From NCBI RefSeq assembly GCF_017355525.1, contig NZ_CP067395.1, positions 3,100,001-3,164,000 on the forward strand: 64,000 nucleotides of DNA, read 5' to 3'. Position 1 is the stretch's first letter; each line of letters starts with the position of its first letter. The notes under the pieces were generated by a model. That model saw nothing but the letters and a program-made list of their open reading frames with translations. It was not told the DNA's origin and did not search any database. This document shows, piece by piece, positions 52,954 through 61,507 of the stretch. Both the position numbers and the translations under genes were made by a program. The stretch is from Lysobacter enzymogenes. Lineage in GTDB: Bacteria; Pseudomonadota; Gammaproteobacteria; Xanthomonadales; Xanthomonadaceae.

Positions 52954-55900
52954 ATGCCCCGCATGCCAGGCTCTCCTTCACGCCCAGCCGCCTCCGGCCC
53001 GCCCGCTCCGGTTGCGCCGGGCTCCGCCCGGTCCGGCGCGGACCGTTCCGCCGATGCGGCCCGCGGGCCGGCGCCGTCGGAACCGGCGATCGACCTGTCG
53101 CCCTCGCCCGGCGACGAGGTCAAGACCACGACCTGTTACATGTGCGCCTGCCGCTGCGGCATCAAGGTGTGGCTCAGCGACGGGCGCATCCGCTACATCC
53201 AGGGCAACCCCGAGCATCCGGTCAACCAGGGCGTGCTGTGCGCCAAGGGGTCGGCCGGGATCATGCAGCACTACTCGCCGGCGCGGCTCAGCAAGCCGCT
53301 GCTGCGGGTCGGCGAGCGCGGGCGCGGCGAGTTCCGCGAGATCGAATGGGACCAGGCGCTGGACATCGCCGCCGGCTGGCTCGGCGACATCCGCGCGCGC
53401 AATCCCGACGAACTGGCGTTCTTCACCGGCCGCGACCAGTCGCAGGCGCTGACCGGCTGGTGGGCGCAGCAGTTCGGCACGGTCAACTACGCCGCGCACG
53501 GCGGGTTCTGCTCGGTCAACATGGCCGCCGGCGGCTTGTACAGCCTCGGCGGTTCGTTCTGGGAATTCGGCGAGCCCGACTGGGAGCATTCGCGCTATCT
53601 GATGCTGTGGGGCGTGGCCGAAGACCACGACTCCAATCCGATCAAGCTCGGCCTCGGCAAGCTCAAGGCGCGCGGGGCCAAGATCGTCGCGGTCAATCCG
53701 GTGCGCAGCGGCTACGGCGCGATCGCCGACGAGTGGATCGGGATCCGGCCCGGCACGGACGGGCTGTTCGCGTTCGCGTTGATCCACGAATTGCTGAAGG
53801 CCGACCGCATCGACCTGGATTACCTGGTGCGCTACACCAATGCGCATTGGCTGGTGGTGCGCAATCCGGGCGGTGCGGACGATGGTTTGTTCGCGCGCGA
53901 TGGCGAAGGGCGCGCGCTGTGTTGGGTGCGCGGTGGCCCTCACCCCAACCCTCTCCCGCAAGCGGGAGAGGGGGCTGAACCGTCCCCGCAAGCGGCAGAA
54001 CCACACGCACCATCGCCCTCGCCCGAAGAACACCCTCTCCCGCTTGCGGGAGAGGGCCGGGGTGAGGGCAGCGCGCAACCCGCCGACACCATCGACATTT
54101 CCCCCGCAGTCGTCGGCGAATACCGACTCCCCGACGGCCGCCGCGCCGTCCCGGTGTTCCACCTCGTCGCCGAACGCTACCTCGACCCGCAGTACGCGCC
54201 CGACGCCGTCGCCGAACGCTGCGGCATTCCCGCCGACACCATCCGCCGCATCGCCCGCGAACTCGCCGAGGCCGCGTTCGAACATCCGGTGCGCCTGCCG
54301 ATCGCCTGGACCGATGCGCACGGCCGCGAGCACGCCGAGATGCTCGGCCGCCCGGTCAGCCTGCATGCGATGCGCGGCATCAGCGCGCACAGCAACGGCT
54401 TCCACACCTGCCGCGCGCTGCACTTGCTGCAACTGCTGCTCGGCGCGGTCGATACGCCGGGCTCGTTCCGCTACCAGCCGCCCTACCCCAAGCCGATCCC
54501 GCCGCCGAACCGGCCCGGCAAGCAAAGCCAGGCCAACGGCGCGCTCGACGCCGCGCCGCTGGGTTTCGTCCACGGCCCCGAAGACCTCGTCGTCGACGAA
54601 CACGGCAGGCCGCGCCGCATCGACCACGCGTTTTCCTGGGCCTATCCGCTGTCCGCGCACGGCATGATGCATAGCGTGATCCGCAACGCCTGGGCCGGCG
54701 ATCCGTACAAGATCGACACGCTGATGATGTTCATGGCCAACATGAGCTGGAATTCGGCGATGAACACCCGCCAGACCATCGGCTGGCTGACCGACAAGGA
54801 CGACAACGGCGACTACCGCATCCCGCACATCGTCTACGCCGACGCCTACGCGTCGGAGATGACCGCCTACGCCGACCTGGTGCTGCCGGACACGACCTAC
54901 CTGGAACGCTTCGATGCGATCAGCCTGCTCGACCGGCCGATCTCCGATGCGGATTCGGCTTGCGATGCGATCCGCCATCCGATCGTCGACGCCGCCGAAC
55001 AACGCCTGCGCGACGACGAAAAACCGCGCGACGTGCGCGGTTTCCAATCCGTCCTGCTCGACCTCGGCGCGCGCATCGGCCTGCCCGGCATGACCCTCGA
55101 AGACGGCAGCCCGCGCTACCGCGACTACGCCGACTACATCGTCCGCCACGAGCGCGCGCCCGGCGTCGGCCTGCTCGCCGGCTGGCGCGGCGAGCGCGGC
55201 GAACTCGAGGCCAAGGGCCCGCCGAATCCCGAGCAGTTGCAGCGCTACATCGACAACGGCGGGTTCTGGCGCGGCCACGTGCCCGAGGCGGCGCGCTACT
55301 ACAAGATGTGCAACCGCGCGTACCTCGACTGGGCGCAGAAGCTCGGCTTCCTCGGCCATGCCGAACCGATCGCGTTGCAGCTGTATTCGGAGACCTTGCA
55401 GAAGTTCCGCCTCGCCGCGCAGGGCCACGGCGCGCAGCAGCCGCCGGATCGACACCGCGAGCGCGTGGCGACCTATTTCGACCCGCTACCGATCTGGTAC
55501 GAGCCGTTCGAAGGCGCGCAGGTCGAAGACGGCGCGACCCGCTTCCCGCTCAGCGCGGTGACCCAGCGGCCGATGTTCATGTACCACGCATGGGGTTCGC
55601 AGAACGCTTGGCTGCGCCAGATCGCCGCGCGCAATTACCTGTACCTGCATCCGGACACCGGCGCGCGCCACGGCATCGCCGACGAGGACTGGATCGAGGT
55701 CGAATCGCACCTCGGCCGGATCCGCGTGCAGGCCAAGTTCGCCGGCAACGTCCAGCCCGACACGGTCTGGACCTGGAACGCCATCGGCAAGCGCCGCGGC
55801 GCCTGGAAGCTCGACAAGAACGCGCCGGAAGGCCGCGAAGGCTTCCTGTTGAACCACCTCATCAGCGACATCACCCCGCGCGGCGATTACGCCAACGCCG

Positions 55901-56064
55901 ATCCGGTCACCGGCCAGGCCGCGTGGTTCGACCTGCGCGTGGCGATCCGCAAGGCCGACGGCGGCGAAGACGCGCTGTCGCAGCCGCAGTTCGATCCGCT
56001 GCCGGGCCCGGCCGCCGACGACCGGCCGCTGCGTTACGGCGTAGAGTTCCGGCGACGGCGATGA
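52954..56064 (+). CDS. Molybdopterin oxidoreductase large subunit, SoeA/DmsA-like, with repeat element in its coding sequence
   Basis: The 1036-residue protein has the N-terminal [4Fe-4S] cysteines C61-x2-C64-x3-C68-x27-C96 (TTCYMCACRCGIKV, VLCAKG). Bis-MGD enzyme domains follow. There is no twin-arginine signal, as in cytoplasmic sulfite dehydrogenase SoeA. The next genes encode a four-cluster iron-sulfur protein and a DmsC/NrfD anchor, completing a SoeABC-like complex that would oxidise sulfite and feed electrons to quinone. That function is inferred. Residues about 329-372 are translated from a mobile palindromic element. ATG 52963 is an alternative start. Confidence 0.88.
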   Translation: MPRMPGSPSRPAASGPPAPVAPGSARSGADRSADAARGPAPSEPAIDLSPSPGDEVKTTTCYMCACRCGIKVWLSDGRIRYIQGNPEHPVNQGVLCAKGSAGIMQHYSPARLSKPLLRVGERGRGEFREIEWDQALDIAAGWLGDIRARNPDELAFFTGRDQSQALTGWWAQQFGTVNYAAHGGFCSVNMAAGGLYSLGGSFWEFGEPDWEHSRYLMLWGVAEDHDSNPIKLGLGKLKARGAKIVAVNPVRSGYGAIADEWIGIRPGTDGLFAFALIHELLKADRIDLDYLVRYTNAHWLVVRNPGGADDGLFARDGEGRALCWVRGGPHPNPLPQAGEGAEPSPQAAEPHAPSPSPEEHPLPLAGEGRGEGSAQPADTIDISPAVVGEYRLPDGRRAVPVFHLVAERYLDPQYAPDAVAERCGIPADTIRRIARELAEAAFEHPVRLPIAWTDAHGREHAEMLGRPVSLHAMRGISAHSNGFHTCRALHLLQLLLGAVDTPGSFRYQPPYPKPIPPPNRPGKQSQANGALDAAPLGFVHGPEDLVVDEHGRPRRIDHAFSWAYPLSAHGMMHSVIRNAWAGDPYKIDTLMMFMANMSWNSAMNTRQTIGWLTDKDDNGDYRIPHIVYADAYASEMTAYADLVLPDTTYLERFDAISLLDRPISDADSACDAIRHPIVDAAEQRLRDDEKPRDVRGFQSVLLDLGARIGLPGMTLEDGSPRYRDYADYIVRHERAPGVGLLAGWRGERGELEAKGPPNPEQLQRYIDNGGFWRGHVPEAARYYKMCNRAYLDWAQKLGFLGHAEPIALQLYSETLQKFRLAAQGHGAQQPPDRHRERVATYFDPLPIWYEPFEGAQVEDGATRFPLSAVTQRPMFMYHAWGSQNAWLRQIAARNYLYLHPDTGARHGIADEDWIEVESHLGRIRVQAKFAGNVQPDTVWTWNAIGKRRGAWKLDKNAPEGREGFLLNHLISDITPRGDYANADPVTGQAAWFDLRVAIRKADGGEDALSQPQFDPLPGPAADDRPLRYGVEFRRRR
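53938..54068 (+). repeat. REPIN-like element inserted in frame in the molybdoenzyme gene
   Basis: The left end is CCCTCACCCCAACCCTCTCC with stem CTCTCCCGCAAGCGGGAGAG. The right end is CCCTCTCCCGCTTGCGGGAG then AGGGCCGGGGTGAGGG. Ends are inverted. It is translated as HPNPLPQAGEGA ... HPLPLAGEGRGEG. The same element is intergenic at 38535. Confidence 0.9.
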
Positions 56065-56105
56065 CGCCGGGCACCACCGCACCAACGCCAGGGAGGCGAA
56101 CGAAC

Positions 56106-56147
56106 ATGAGCGCATACCAGTCCGCAACGACGAGGACCGGCCGATGA
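56106..56147 (+). CDS. 13-codon micro-ORF coupled to the small membrane subunit
   Basis: ATG at 56106 follows GGGAGGCGAACGAAC, a strong ribosome site. It reads MSAYQSATTRTGR and its stop overlaps the ATG of the next gene (ATGA at 56144-56147). It may be a coupling leader, or simply a byproduct. Confidence 0.35.
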   Translation: MSAYQSATTRTGR

Positions 56148-56347
56148 GGGCGGCGCGCGTATTCGCCGGCATGCTCTGCATCCTGGCCAGCGTCGCGGTG
56201 ACCGCGCTGCTGGGCTTCGGCACGCTGGACCCGGCCGCGCCGGCATCGGCGACGCCGGCGCTGGCGGCGCTGCTGCCGAGCGTCGCGCTGGGATTGTCGG
56301 TGTTCGCGCTCGGCCTGTGGCTGCTGTTCGGAGGACGCAAGCGATGA
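56144..56347 (+). CDS. 67-aa double-membrane-span protein in the SoeABC-like operon
   Basis: Two hydrophobic segments (about residues 6-25 and 40-60) end in a basic tail GGRKR. Its stop overlaps the ATG of the iron-sulfur subunit by four bases. It could be an accessory membrane subunit. I know no family and do not see it in the textbook SoeABC. Confidence 0.7.
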   Translation: MRAARVFAGMLCILASVAVTALLGFGTLDPAAPASATPALAALLPSVALGLSVFALGLWLLFGGRKR

Positions 56348-57177
56348 CCGCGCTGCCGTCGCCGTCGAAGAAGAAACTCGGGCTGGTGATCGATCTGGAC
56401 ACCTGCGTGGGCTGCCACGCCTGCGCGGTCAGCTGCAAGGAATGGAACGCCGGCGGCTTCGCCGCGCCGTTGACCGACGAGCGGCCGTACGGCGACGATC
56501 CCAGCGGCGTGTGGTTCAACCGCGTGCACAGCTACGAGTTGGCGGCCGAACCCGCGAGCGCGGACGTCGCGAGCGCAAGCGCGGGCTGCGGCAGCGCCGC
56601 GGGCGCTGGCGCGGGTTGCGGCAGCGCAGCGGCGACCGGCGCGGCGCAACCGGCGATGACCCTGCACTTCCCGCGCTCGTGCCTGCACTGCGAGCAGCCG
56701 GCCTGCGTTACCGTGTGCCCGACCGGCGCCAGCTACAAGCGCGCCGAGGACGGCATCGTGCTGGTCGACGAAGACAAGTGCATCGGCTGCAAGCTGTGTT
56801 CGTGGGCCTGCCCGTACGGCGCGCGCGAGTACAGCGCGGTCGAAGGCGTGATGAAGAAATGTACGCTGTGCATCGACCGCATCTACAACGAGAACCTGTC
56901 CGAAGCCGAACGCCAGCCGGCCTGCGTGCAGGCCTGCCCGACCCGCGCGCGCCACTTCGGCGATCTCGGCGATCCCGAGTCGGCGGTGTCGAAGCTGGTC
57001 GCCGAACGCGGCGGCGTCGACCTGATGGCGCAGTTGGGCTACCAGCCGACCAACAAATACCTGCCGCCGCGGCCGCGCCGCGCCGAACCGGCGGCCGCGC
57101 CGGCGCCGCAGGAAACGCTGGACCCGCAGGCGCTGCCGACGGTGCTGCGCTGGCTCGACAAGGTGCTTTCGCGATGA
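56344..57177 (+). CDS. Ferredoxin-type iron-sulfur subunit (SoeB/DmsB-like)
   Basis: The 277-residue protein carries four Cys clusters. They are C21-x2-C24-x2-C27-x3-C31, CLHCEQPACVTVCP, CIGCKLCSWACP, and KKCTLCIDR with QACP, as in DmsB-type subunits with four [4Fe-4S] clusters. The ATG at 56344 follows GGAGG. An Ala/Gly/Cys-rich insert (about residues 78-105, with two GCGSAA copies) is unusual. It passes electrons from the molybdenum subunit to the membrane anchor. Confidence 0.93.
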   Translation: MTALPSPSKKKLGLVIDLDTCVGCHACAVSCKEWNAGGFAAPLTDERPYGDDPSGVWFNRVHSYELAAEPASADVASASAGCGSAAGAGAGCGSAAATGAAQPAMTLHFPRSCLHCEQPACVTVCPTGASYKRAEDGIVLVDEDKCIGCKLCSWACPYGAREYSAVEGVMKKCTLCIDRIYNENLSEAERQPACVQACPTRARHFGDLGDPESAVSKLVAERGGVDLMAQLGYQPTNKYLPPRPRRAEPAAAPAPQETLDPQALPTVLRWLDKVLSR

Positions 57178-57245
57178 CGCCGGCCTGCCGCCGTCGCGCC
57201 GCACCGATGCGCGCGTTCGCCCGCAAATTCGGGTGTGTCTGACCG

Positions 57246-58199
57246 ATGCATCCTGCGTTCTCGGTCATTTTCTTCACCGTCCTGTCCGGGGCCGGCTACG
57301 GCCTGATGGCCTGGCTCGGCGCGCTGGCGCTGCTCCAGCACGGCGGCGTCGACGGCGCGCCGGAACTGCCGCTGCGCGCGCTCGGTTTGGGCTTGCTGAT
57401 CGCGCTGCTGGCGGCCAGCGCCGGCCTGCTCAGTTCGACCGCGCACTTGGGCAAGCCGCTGCGCGCGTGGCGCGCGTTCTCGCAATGGCGCACCTCATGG
57501 CTGTCGCGCGAAGGGGTGATGGCGGTGCTGACCTACGCACCGGCGCTGGCGCTGCTGGCGTGGTTGCTCGCCGCGAGCCCCGAACGCGCGCTGCCGCCGG
57601 CATGGCCAGCGCTCGCCGGCGCTGCGCTGACGCTGTGCGCGCTGCTGACGGTCGCGTGCACGGCGATGATCTACGCCAGCCTGCCGCCGATTCCGGCGTG
57701 GCGGCATCCGCTGGTGGTGCCGGTGTACCTCGCGTTCGCCCTGCTCAGCGGCGCGGCCCTGCTCGGCGCGCTGCCGGGCGCGTTCGCGGCCGGACACGCC
57801 GCGGCCTGGGCGGTGGCGCTGCTGGCGCCGCTGACCGGGCTGTTGAAGTGGCGCTACTGGCTCGCGATCGACCGCGATCCGCTGCCGTTCAGCCACGGCG
57901 ATGCGCTCGGCCTGCCGGGCCGGCGGCCTTCGGTGTTCGAACGTCCGCATACGCAGGACAACTATCTGACCCGCGAGATGGGCTATGTGCTGGCGCGCAA
58001 GCATGCAGCGAAGCTGCGCTGGATCGGCGCGGTGTTGTTCGCCGCGGTGCCGCTGGCGTTGGCGCTGGCCGCGATAGCGCTGCCGGTGGCGAACGCGCCG
58101 CTGATGGCCGCGGCGGCGCTGTCGGTGCTGCTCGGCGCGGTGGTCGAGCGCTGGCTGTTTTTTGCGCAGGCGCGGCATTTGGTGACGCTGTATTACTGA
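57246..58199 (+). CDS. DmsC/NrfD-like membrane anchor subunit (SoeC-like)
   Basis: The 317-residue protein starts HPAFSVIFFTVLSGAGYGLM, the DmsC family opening. It has about eight hydrophobic segments, and includes LSSTAHLGKPLRAWRAFSQW, a conserved DmsC motif. The subunit anchors the complex and exchanges electrons with quinone. It follows the iron-sulfur gene by 68 bases. With the two large subunits it forms the proposed complex. Confidence 0.92.
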   Translation: MHPAFSVIFFTVLSGAGYGLMAWLGALALLQHGGVDGAPELPLRALGLGLLIALLAASAGLLSSTAHLGKPLRAWRAFSQWRTSWLSREGVMAVLTYAPALALLAWLLAASPERALPPAWPALAGAALTLCALLTVACTAMIYASLPPIPAWRHPLVVPVYLAFALLSGAALLGALPGAFAAGHAAAWAVALLAPLTGLLKWRYWLAIDRDPLPFSHGDALGLPGRRPSVFERPHTQDNYLTREMGYVLARKHAAKLRWIGAVLFAAVPLALALAAIALPVANAPLMAAAALSVLLGAVVERWLFFAQARHLVTLYY

Positions 58200-58246
58200 G
58201 GCTTCGAGGTGCGGGCGAGACCTCGGGGGCGCGTCGTCGGTGAGGG

Positions 58247-58280
58247 TTCGCGGTCGCAGCTTGCGCAGCTCCTACAGGGG
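58247..58280. repeat. REP element, variant with AGC/GCAGCT core
   Basis: TTCGCGGTCGCAGCTTGCGC then AGCTCCTACAGGGG. It is a compensated variant of the family at 15741: both arms changed, keeping the stem. Confidence 0.75.
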
Positions 58281-58352
58281 CTGACGTGCAGGGACGCGGA
58301 GGCTGAACGACCTGAATTTGTGATGATCTTCACACTAATCGATGCATAGTCG

Positions 58353-58385
58353 AAAAACCGCCGGGACCCACCGGCGGTTTTTTTT
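58353..58385 (+). terminator. Rho-independent terminator before the DUF481 gene
   Basis: AAAAACCGCCGG (58353-58364) pairs with CCGGCGGTTTTT (58371-58382) around GACCCA, followed by T. It ends the oxidoreductase operon. Confidence 0.9.
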
Positions 58386-58408
58386 GTCCATCGATTCGGA
58401 GCCGTTCC

Positions 58409-59128
58409 ATGCACAAGTTGTTCGCCGCCGCCGCGCTGTGCGCCGCGTTCTCGCCCCTCGTCCACGCCCAGGAAACCGCCCGCAAGGACGGCTGGAGCGG
58501 CAACGGCGAACTGGGCCTGGCCGTTTCCAAGGGCAATACCGACAGCCAGACCCTGATCGGCAAGCTCAACATCGCCAAGGAAGACGCCCGCTGGAAGCAC
58601 TCGGCCGGCGCCTCGTTCCTGTACGGCAAGCAGGACGACAAGGAAAGCGCGCGCCGCTACGAAATCTTCGGCAGCAGCGGCTACCGCCTGGGCCAGCGCA
58701 GCTACGTGTTCGGTTCCGCGCGCAACGAGCGCGACCACTTCACCGCCAACGAATACCAGTGGACCGCCGCGGTCGGCTACGGCTTCGAGGCGATCAAGAA
58801 CAAGGACACCCACCTGACCTTCGAGATCGGCCCCGGCTACCGCTGGGCCAAGCTGCAGGACCTGCGCGAGCACAACAACGAAGCCATCGCCCGCGGCTAC
58901 ATGGACTTCGGCCACAAGCTCACCGAGACCACCTCGCTGTACAACACCCTGCTGATCGAAGCCGGCAGCGACAACACCTACGCCCGCAACGACCTCGGCC
59001 TGCTGGTCAAGATGACCGACGCGCTGGCGCTCAAGGCCGGCCTGGAAGTGCGCCACAACACCGACGTGCTGCCGGGCACCAAGAAGACCGACACCCTGAC
59101 CACGCTCAACGTGGTCTACGGGTTCTGA
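58409..59128 (+). CDS. DUF481 (YdiY-like) outer-membrane beta-barrel protein
   Basis: A signal peptide (MHKLFAAAALCAAFSPLVHA) is followed by GNGELGLAVSKGNTDSQTLIG, the DUF481 opening. Repeated amphipathic beta strands end in VVYGF, with a terminal Phe typical of outer-membrane barrels. The 239-residue length fits. Family role unknown; YdiY is acid-induced in E. coli. Confidence 0.9.
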   Translation: MHKLFAAAALCAAFSPLVHAQETARKDGWSGNGELGLAVSKGNTDSQTLIGKLNIAKEDARWKHSAGASFLYGKQDDKESARRYEIFGSSGYRLGQRSYVFGSARNERDHFTANEYQWTAAVGYGFEAIKNKDTHLTFEIGPGYRWAKLQDLREHNNEAIARGYMDFGHKLTETTSLYNTLLIEAGSDNTYARNDLGLLVKMTDALALKAGLEVRHNTDVLPGTKKTDTLTTLNVVYGF

Positions 59129-59296
59129 GTCCGGCGCGCCGTCGCGGTTTCGCACCGCGGCGGCGCGTTGTGTGGGTTGCGCGCGGTTCGCGGCGCGTTG
59201 TCCGGCGATTGCGCTTCGAAGCCGTCCATCGCCGCGTCGGTCGCGGGCCTGCCAGCGTGCGCGCGGCTCGAAGCGTGACCGCAGGCTGTCCGCCGG

Positions 59297-60049
59297 GTGC
59301 CGCGTCGCATACCTGTAATCGGTTTCATGGCATTATCCTGGGCCGTCCTTACAGCCCCAACCCAGACGATGCTCGGTGCAATCGGGCTCGCCCTGCTCGG
59401 CGCGCCCCTGGTCACATTGCCGACGCCCGCCTACGGCGGCGATCCCACGCTGATCGCGATCGCGAGCGATCCGGCGCAGATGCGTCTGTACTGTTTTTCG
59501 ACCCGCTGCGGCGACGAGGAATGGCGCACCGCGATGGCGCGCACCCAGCGCCTGCCCGATATCGATCCGGCCGAGCTGCCGCCGCTGCGGCCCAACGTCG
59601 CCCTGCCCGGGCAGCAGCGCGTCGGCATCGGCGGCGTCAGCGCGCCGGCCAGCTCGCGCGAGAGCCGGGCGATGTATTCCAACGACTACCGCATCGGCAC
59701 CCGCTACGGCGTCCAGGCCGTGCGCGACGGCCCGACCCAGATCGGCCTGAGCTTCGGCGCCGGCTACCGCCTGGCGCCGCTGTACGACGACGGCATCAAC
59801 CGCACCGGCGCGGTGTTCCGCGGCGAACTCAACCTCGGCCAGCGCATCACCGACCGCGCCCGCTGGACCCAGCGCGTGCAGGTCGAAAGCGGCGGCGGCG
59901 ACACCTTCGTCAAGCAGTCGGTGCGGCTGGACGTGGACGTGTATCCGAACTGGAAACTGGAAACCGACTTCGCCATCCGCCACGACAACAAGGGCGGCGG
60001 CGGCAGCGAGAGCGCGGAAAGTTCGATCGAGCTGATCCGGCGGTTTTGA
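59297..60049 (+). CDS. DUF481-like outer-membrane protein, paralogue of the previous gene
   Basis: The C-terminal half (NDYRIGTRYGVQAVRDG, then GLSFGAGYRLAPLYDDGINR) shows barrel-type strands. It ends IELIRRF, with terminal Phe. The N-terminal half is Pro-rich, with C65/C70 (YCFSTRCGD). The start is uncertain: GTG 59297, ATG 59327 or ATG 59369 would each give a hydrophobic signal. A tandem position after the first DUF481 gene suggests duplication with divergence. Confidence 0.7.
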   Translation: MPRRIPVIGFMALSWAVLTAPTQTMLGAIGLALLGAPLVTLPTPAYGGDPTLIAIASDPAQMRLYCFSTRCGDEEWRTAMARTQRLPDIDPAELPPLRPNVALPGQQRVGIGGVSAPASSRESRAMYSNDYRIGTRYGVQAVRDGPTQIGLSFGAGYRLAPLYDDGINRTGAVFRGELNLGQRITDRARWTQRVQVESGGGDTFVKQSVRLDVDVYPNWKLETDFAIRHDNKGGGGSESAESSIELIRRF

Positions 60050-60093
60050 GCCGCGGTCAAGCGCGGGTCGCAGGCGTCGCGTGGCGCCCAAAA

Positions 60094-60119
60094 GCGTCGG
60101 GCCTGAAGGCCCTCACACG
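60094..60119. repeat. GTCGGGCCTGAAGGCCC repeat
   Basis: GCGTCGGGCCTGAAGGCCCT then CACAC. It is related to 31605 and 44543, here just past the converging gene ends before hemC. Confidence 0.6.
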
Positions 60120-60126
60120 CAGCGCT

Positions 60127-61068
60127 TCAGTCGTCCTCGCCACCACCGCCCAGCAACGACGCAGCGATGAACTCGCCCGCGCCCTGCTCCAGCAGCTTCT
60201 GCGCGACCTCGATGCCGAGGCACTGCGGCGCGTCGCCGCGGCCTTCGCCGTGCGCGCGCACGCTGCGGCCGTCGCCGGCGGAACCGACCTGCCCGTCCAG
60301 GCGCAGGTGTTCGCCGTCGAGCCAGGCGTAGGCGGCGACCGGCACGTGGCAGCTGCCGTGCAGGCTGCGGTTCATTGCCCGCTCGGCCTCCACGCAGGTG
60401 CGGGTGGCGGCGTGGTCGAGCGCGGCGCACAGCTCGCGGGTGGCGACGTCGTCCTCGCGGCATTCCACCGCGATCGCGCCCTGCGCCGGCGCCGGCAGCC
60501 AATGCGGCGCCTCTAGGCGGCGGCGGATGCGCGCATCCAGGCCGAGCCGCTGCAGGCCGGCGCAAGCCAGGACGATGGCGTCGTAGTCGCCGGCATCGAG
60601 CTTGGCCAGGCGGGTGTTGACGTTGCCGCGCAGGTCCAGCAATTGCAGGTCCGGCCGCAGCGCGCGCAACTGCGCCTGCCGGCGCAGCGAGGAGGTGCCC
60701 ACGCGCGCGCCGGGCGGCAGGTTCTCGATGCCGTCGTGGTCGTTGCTGACGAAGGCGTCGGCGTAGTCGGCGCGCTCGAGCACGGCCGGCAGGGCGAACC
60801 CGGGTTCCAGCTCCATCGGGACGTCCTTGAGCGAGTGCACGGCGCAATCGGCCTCAAAGCGCTGCATCGCCAGTTCCAGTTCCTTGAGGAACAGGCCCTT
60901 GCCGCCGATCGCGGCCAGCGAACGGTCCAGCACCTCGTCGCCGCGGGTGCTCATCGGCACCAGGGTCACGGCGAGGCCGGGATGCGCGGCGCGCAGGCGG
61001 TCGGCGACGTGCTCGCTCTGCCACAGGGCGAGCGGGCTTTTGCGGGTGGCGATGCGCAGGGTCTTCAT
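60127..61068 (-). CDS. hemC: HemC, hydroxymethylbilane synthase
   Basis: HemC joins four porphobilinogen units in haem synthesis. The 313-residue product has [20 protein letters not shown] at the N-terminus, HSLKDVP near residue 80, [11 protein letters not shown] near 124, and the cofactor-binding cysteine C240 ([12 protein letters not shown]). Length is typical. The ATG at 61068 is standard. Confidence 0.98.
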   Translation of the reverse strand: MKTLRIATRKSPLALWQSEHVADRLRAAHPGLAVTLVPMSTRGDEVLDRSLAAIGGKGLFLKELELAMQRFEADCAVHSLKDVPMELEPGFALPAVLERADYADAFVSNDHDGIENLPPGARVGTSSLRRQAQLRALRPDLQLLDLRGNVNTRLAKLDAGDYDAIVLACAGLQRLGLDARIRRRLEAPHWLPAPAQGAIAVECREDDVATRELCAALDHAATRTCVEAERAMNRSLHGSCHVPVAAYAWLDGEHLRLDGQVGSAGDGRSVRAHGEGRGDAPQCLGIEVAQKLLEQGAGEFIAASLLGGGGEDD

Positions 61069-61192
61069 CCGGGCATTATCGCCGCTGCGGCGGGTTGGGG
61101 CCAAAGGGCGGGGCGATGCGTCCGGCGATGACCTGGGGCGCGGCTCCGCGCGGCCCCGCGTACGGCCGGGGAACGGCTGCGCCCCTGCCGCC

Positions 61193-61470
61193 GTCATCCC
61201 CGCGAACGCAGGGATCCAGGGCGTTATCCAGGCAGGACTCTGAAGCCTCTGGATTCCCGCGTCCGCGGGAATGACCGAGGACAGGGTGACGTCGAAGCAT
61301 TCCGACTACACGAAAGCCCGCGTGACCACCCGCCGTCATCCCCGCGAACGCGGGGATCCAGGGCCTCATCCAGGCATGGCTCTGAAGTCTCTGGATTCCC
61401 GCGTTCGCGGGAATGACGCAGTGGGAGATGGCACTGAAGTCTCTGAATTCCCGCGTTCGCGGGAATGACG
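61193..61470. repeat. Cluster of five CCCGCG(A/T)(A/T)CGCGGG palindromic repeats
   Basis: Units at 61193-61219, 61250-61275, 61334-61362, 61391-61417 and 61444-61470 alternate in orientation. Units 1 and 3 start GTCATCCCCGCGAACG; units 2, 4 and 5 start ATTCCCGCG. Spacing and spacers differ, so this is not CRISPR. It fills the 439 bp between hemC and the response regulator; no gene is supported there. Confidence 0.9.
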
Positions 61471-61507
61471 CAGGACAGATGGCGCGTTGCATCCGCCCGC
61501 GCCGCGG

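Noticed and set aside
52978..55455. Minus-strand 825-codon frame opposite the molybdoenzyme
   Set aside because: It is the complement of a clear enzyme gene and has no domain of its own.
58200..58352. Promoter assignment for the DUF481 gene
   Set aside because: The AT-rich stretch near 58315-58345 is suggestive, but no -35/-10 pair with proper spacing could be fixed.
61193..61470. CRISPR array
   Set aside because: Repeats alternate in orientation and are palindromic. Spacers vary from about 27 to 58 bases, and no cas gene is near. It is a REP cluster.
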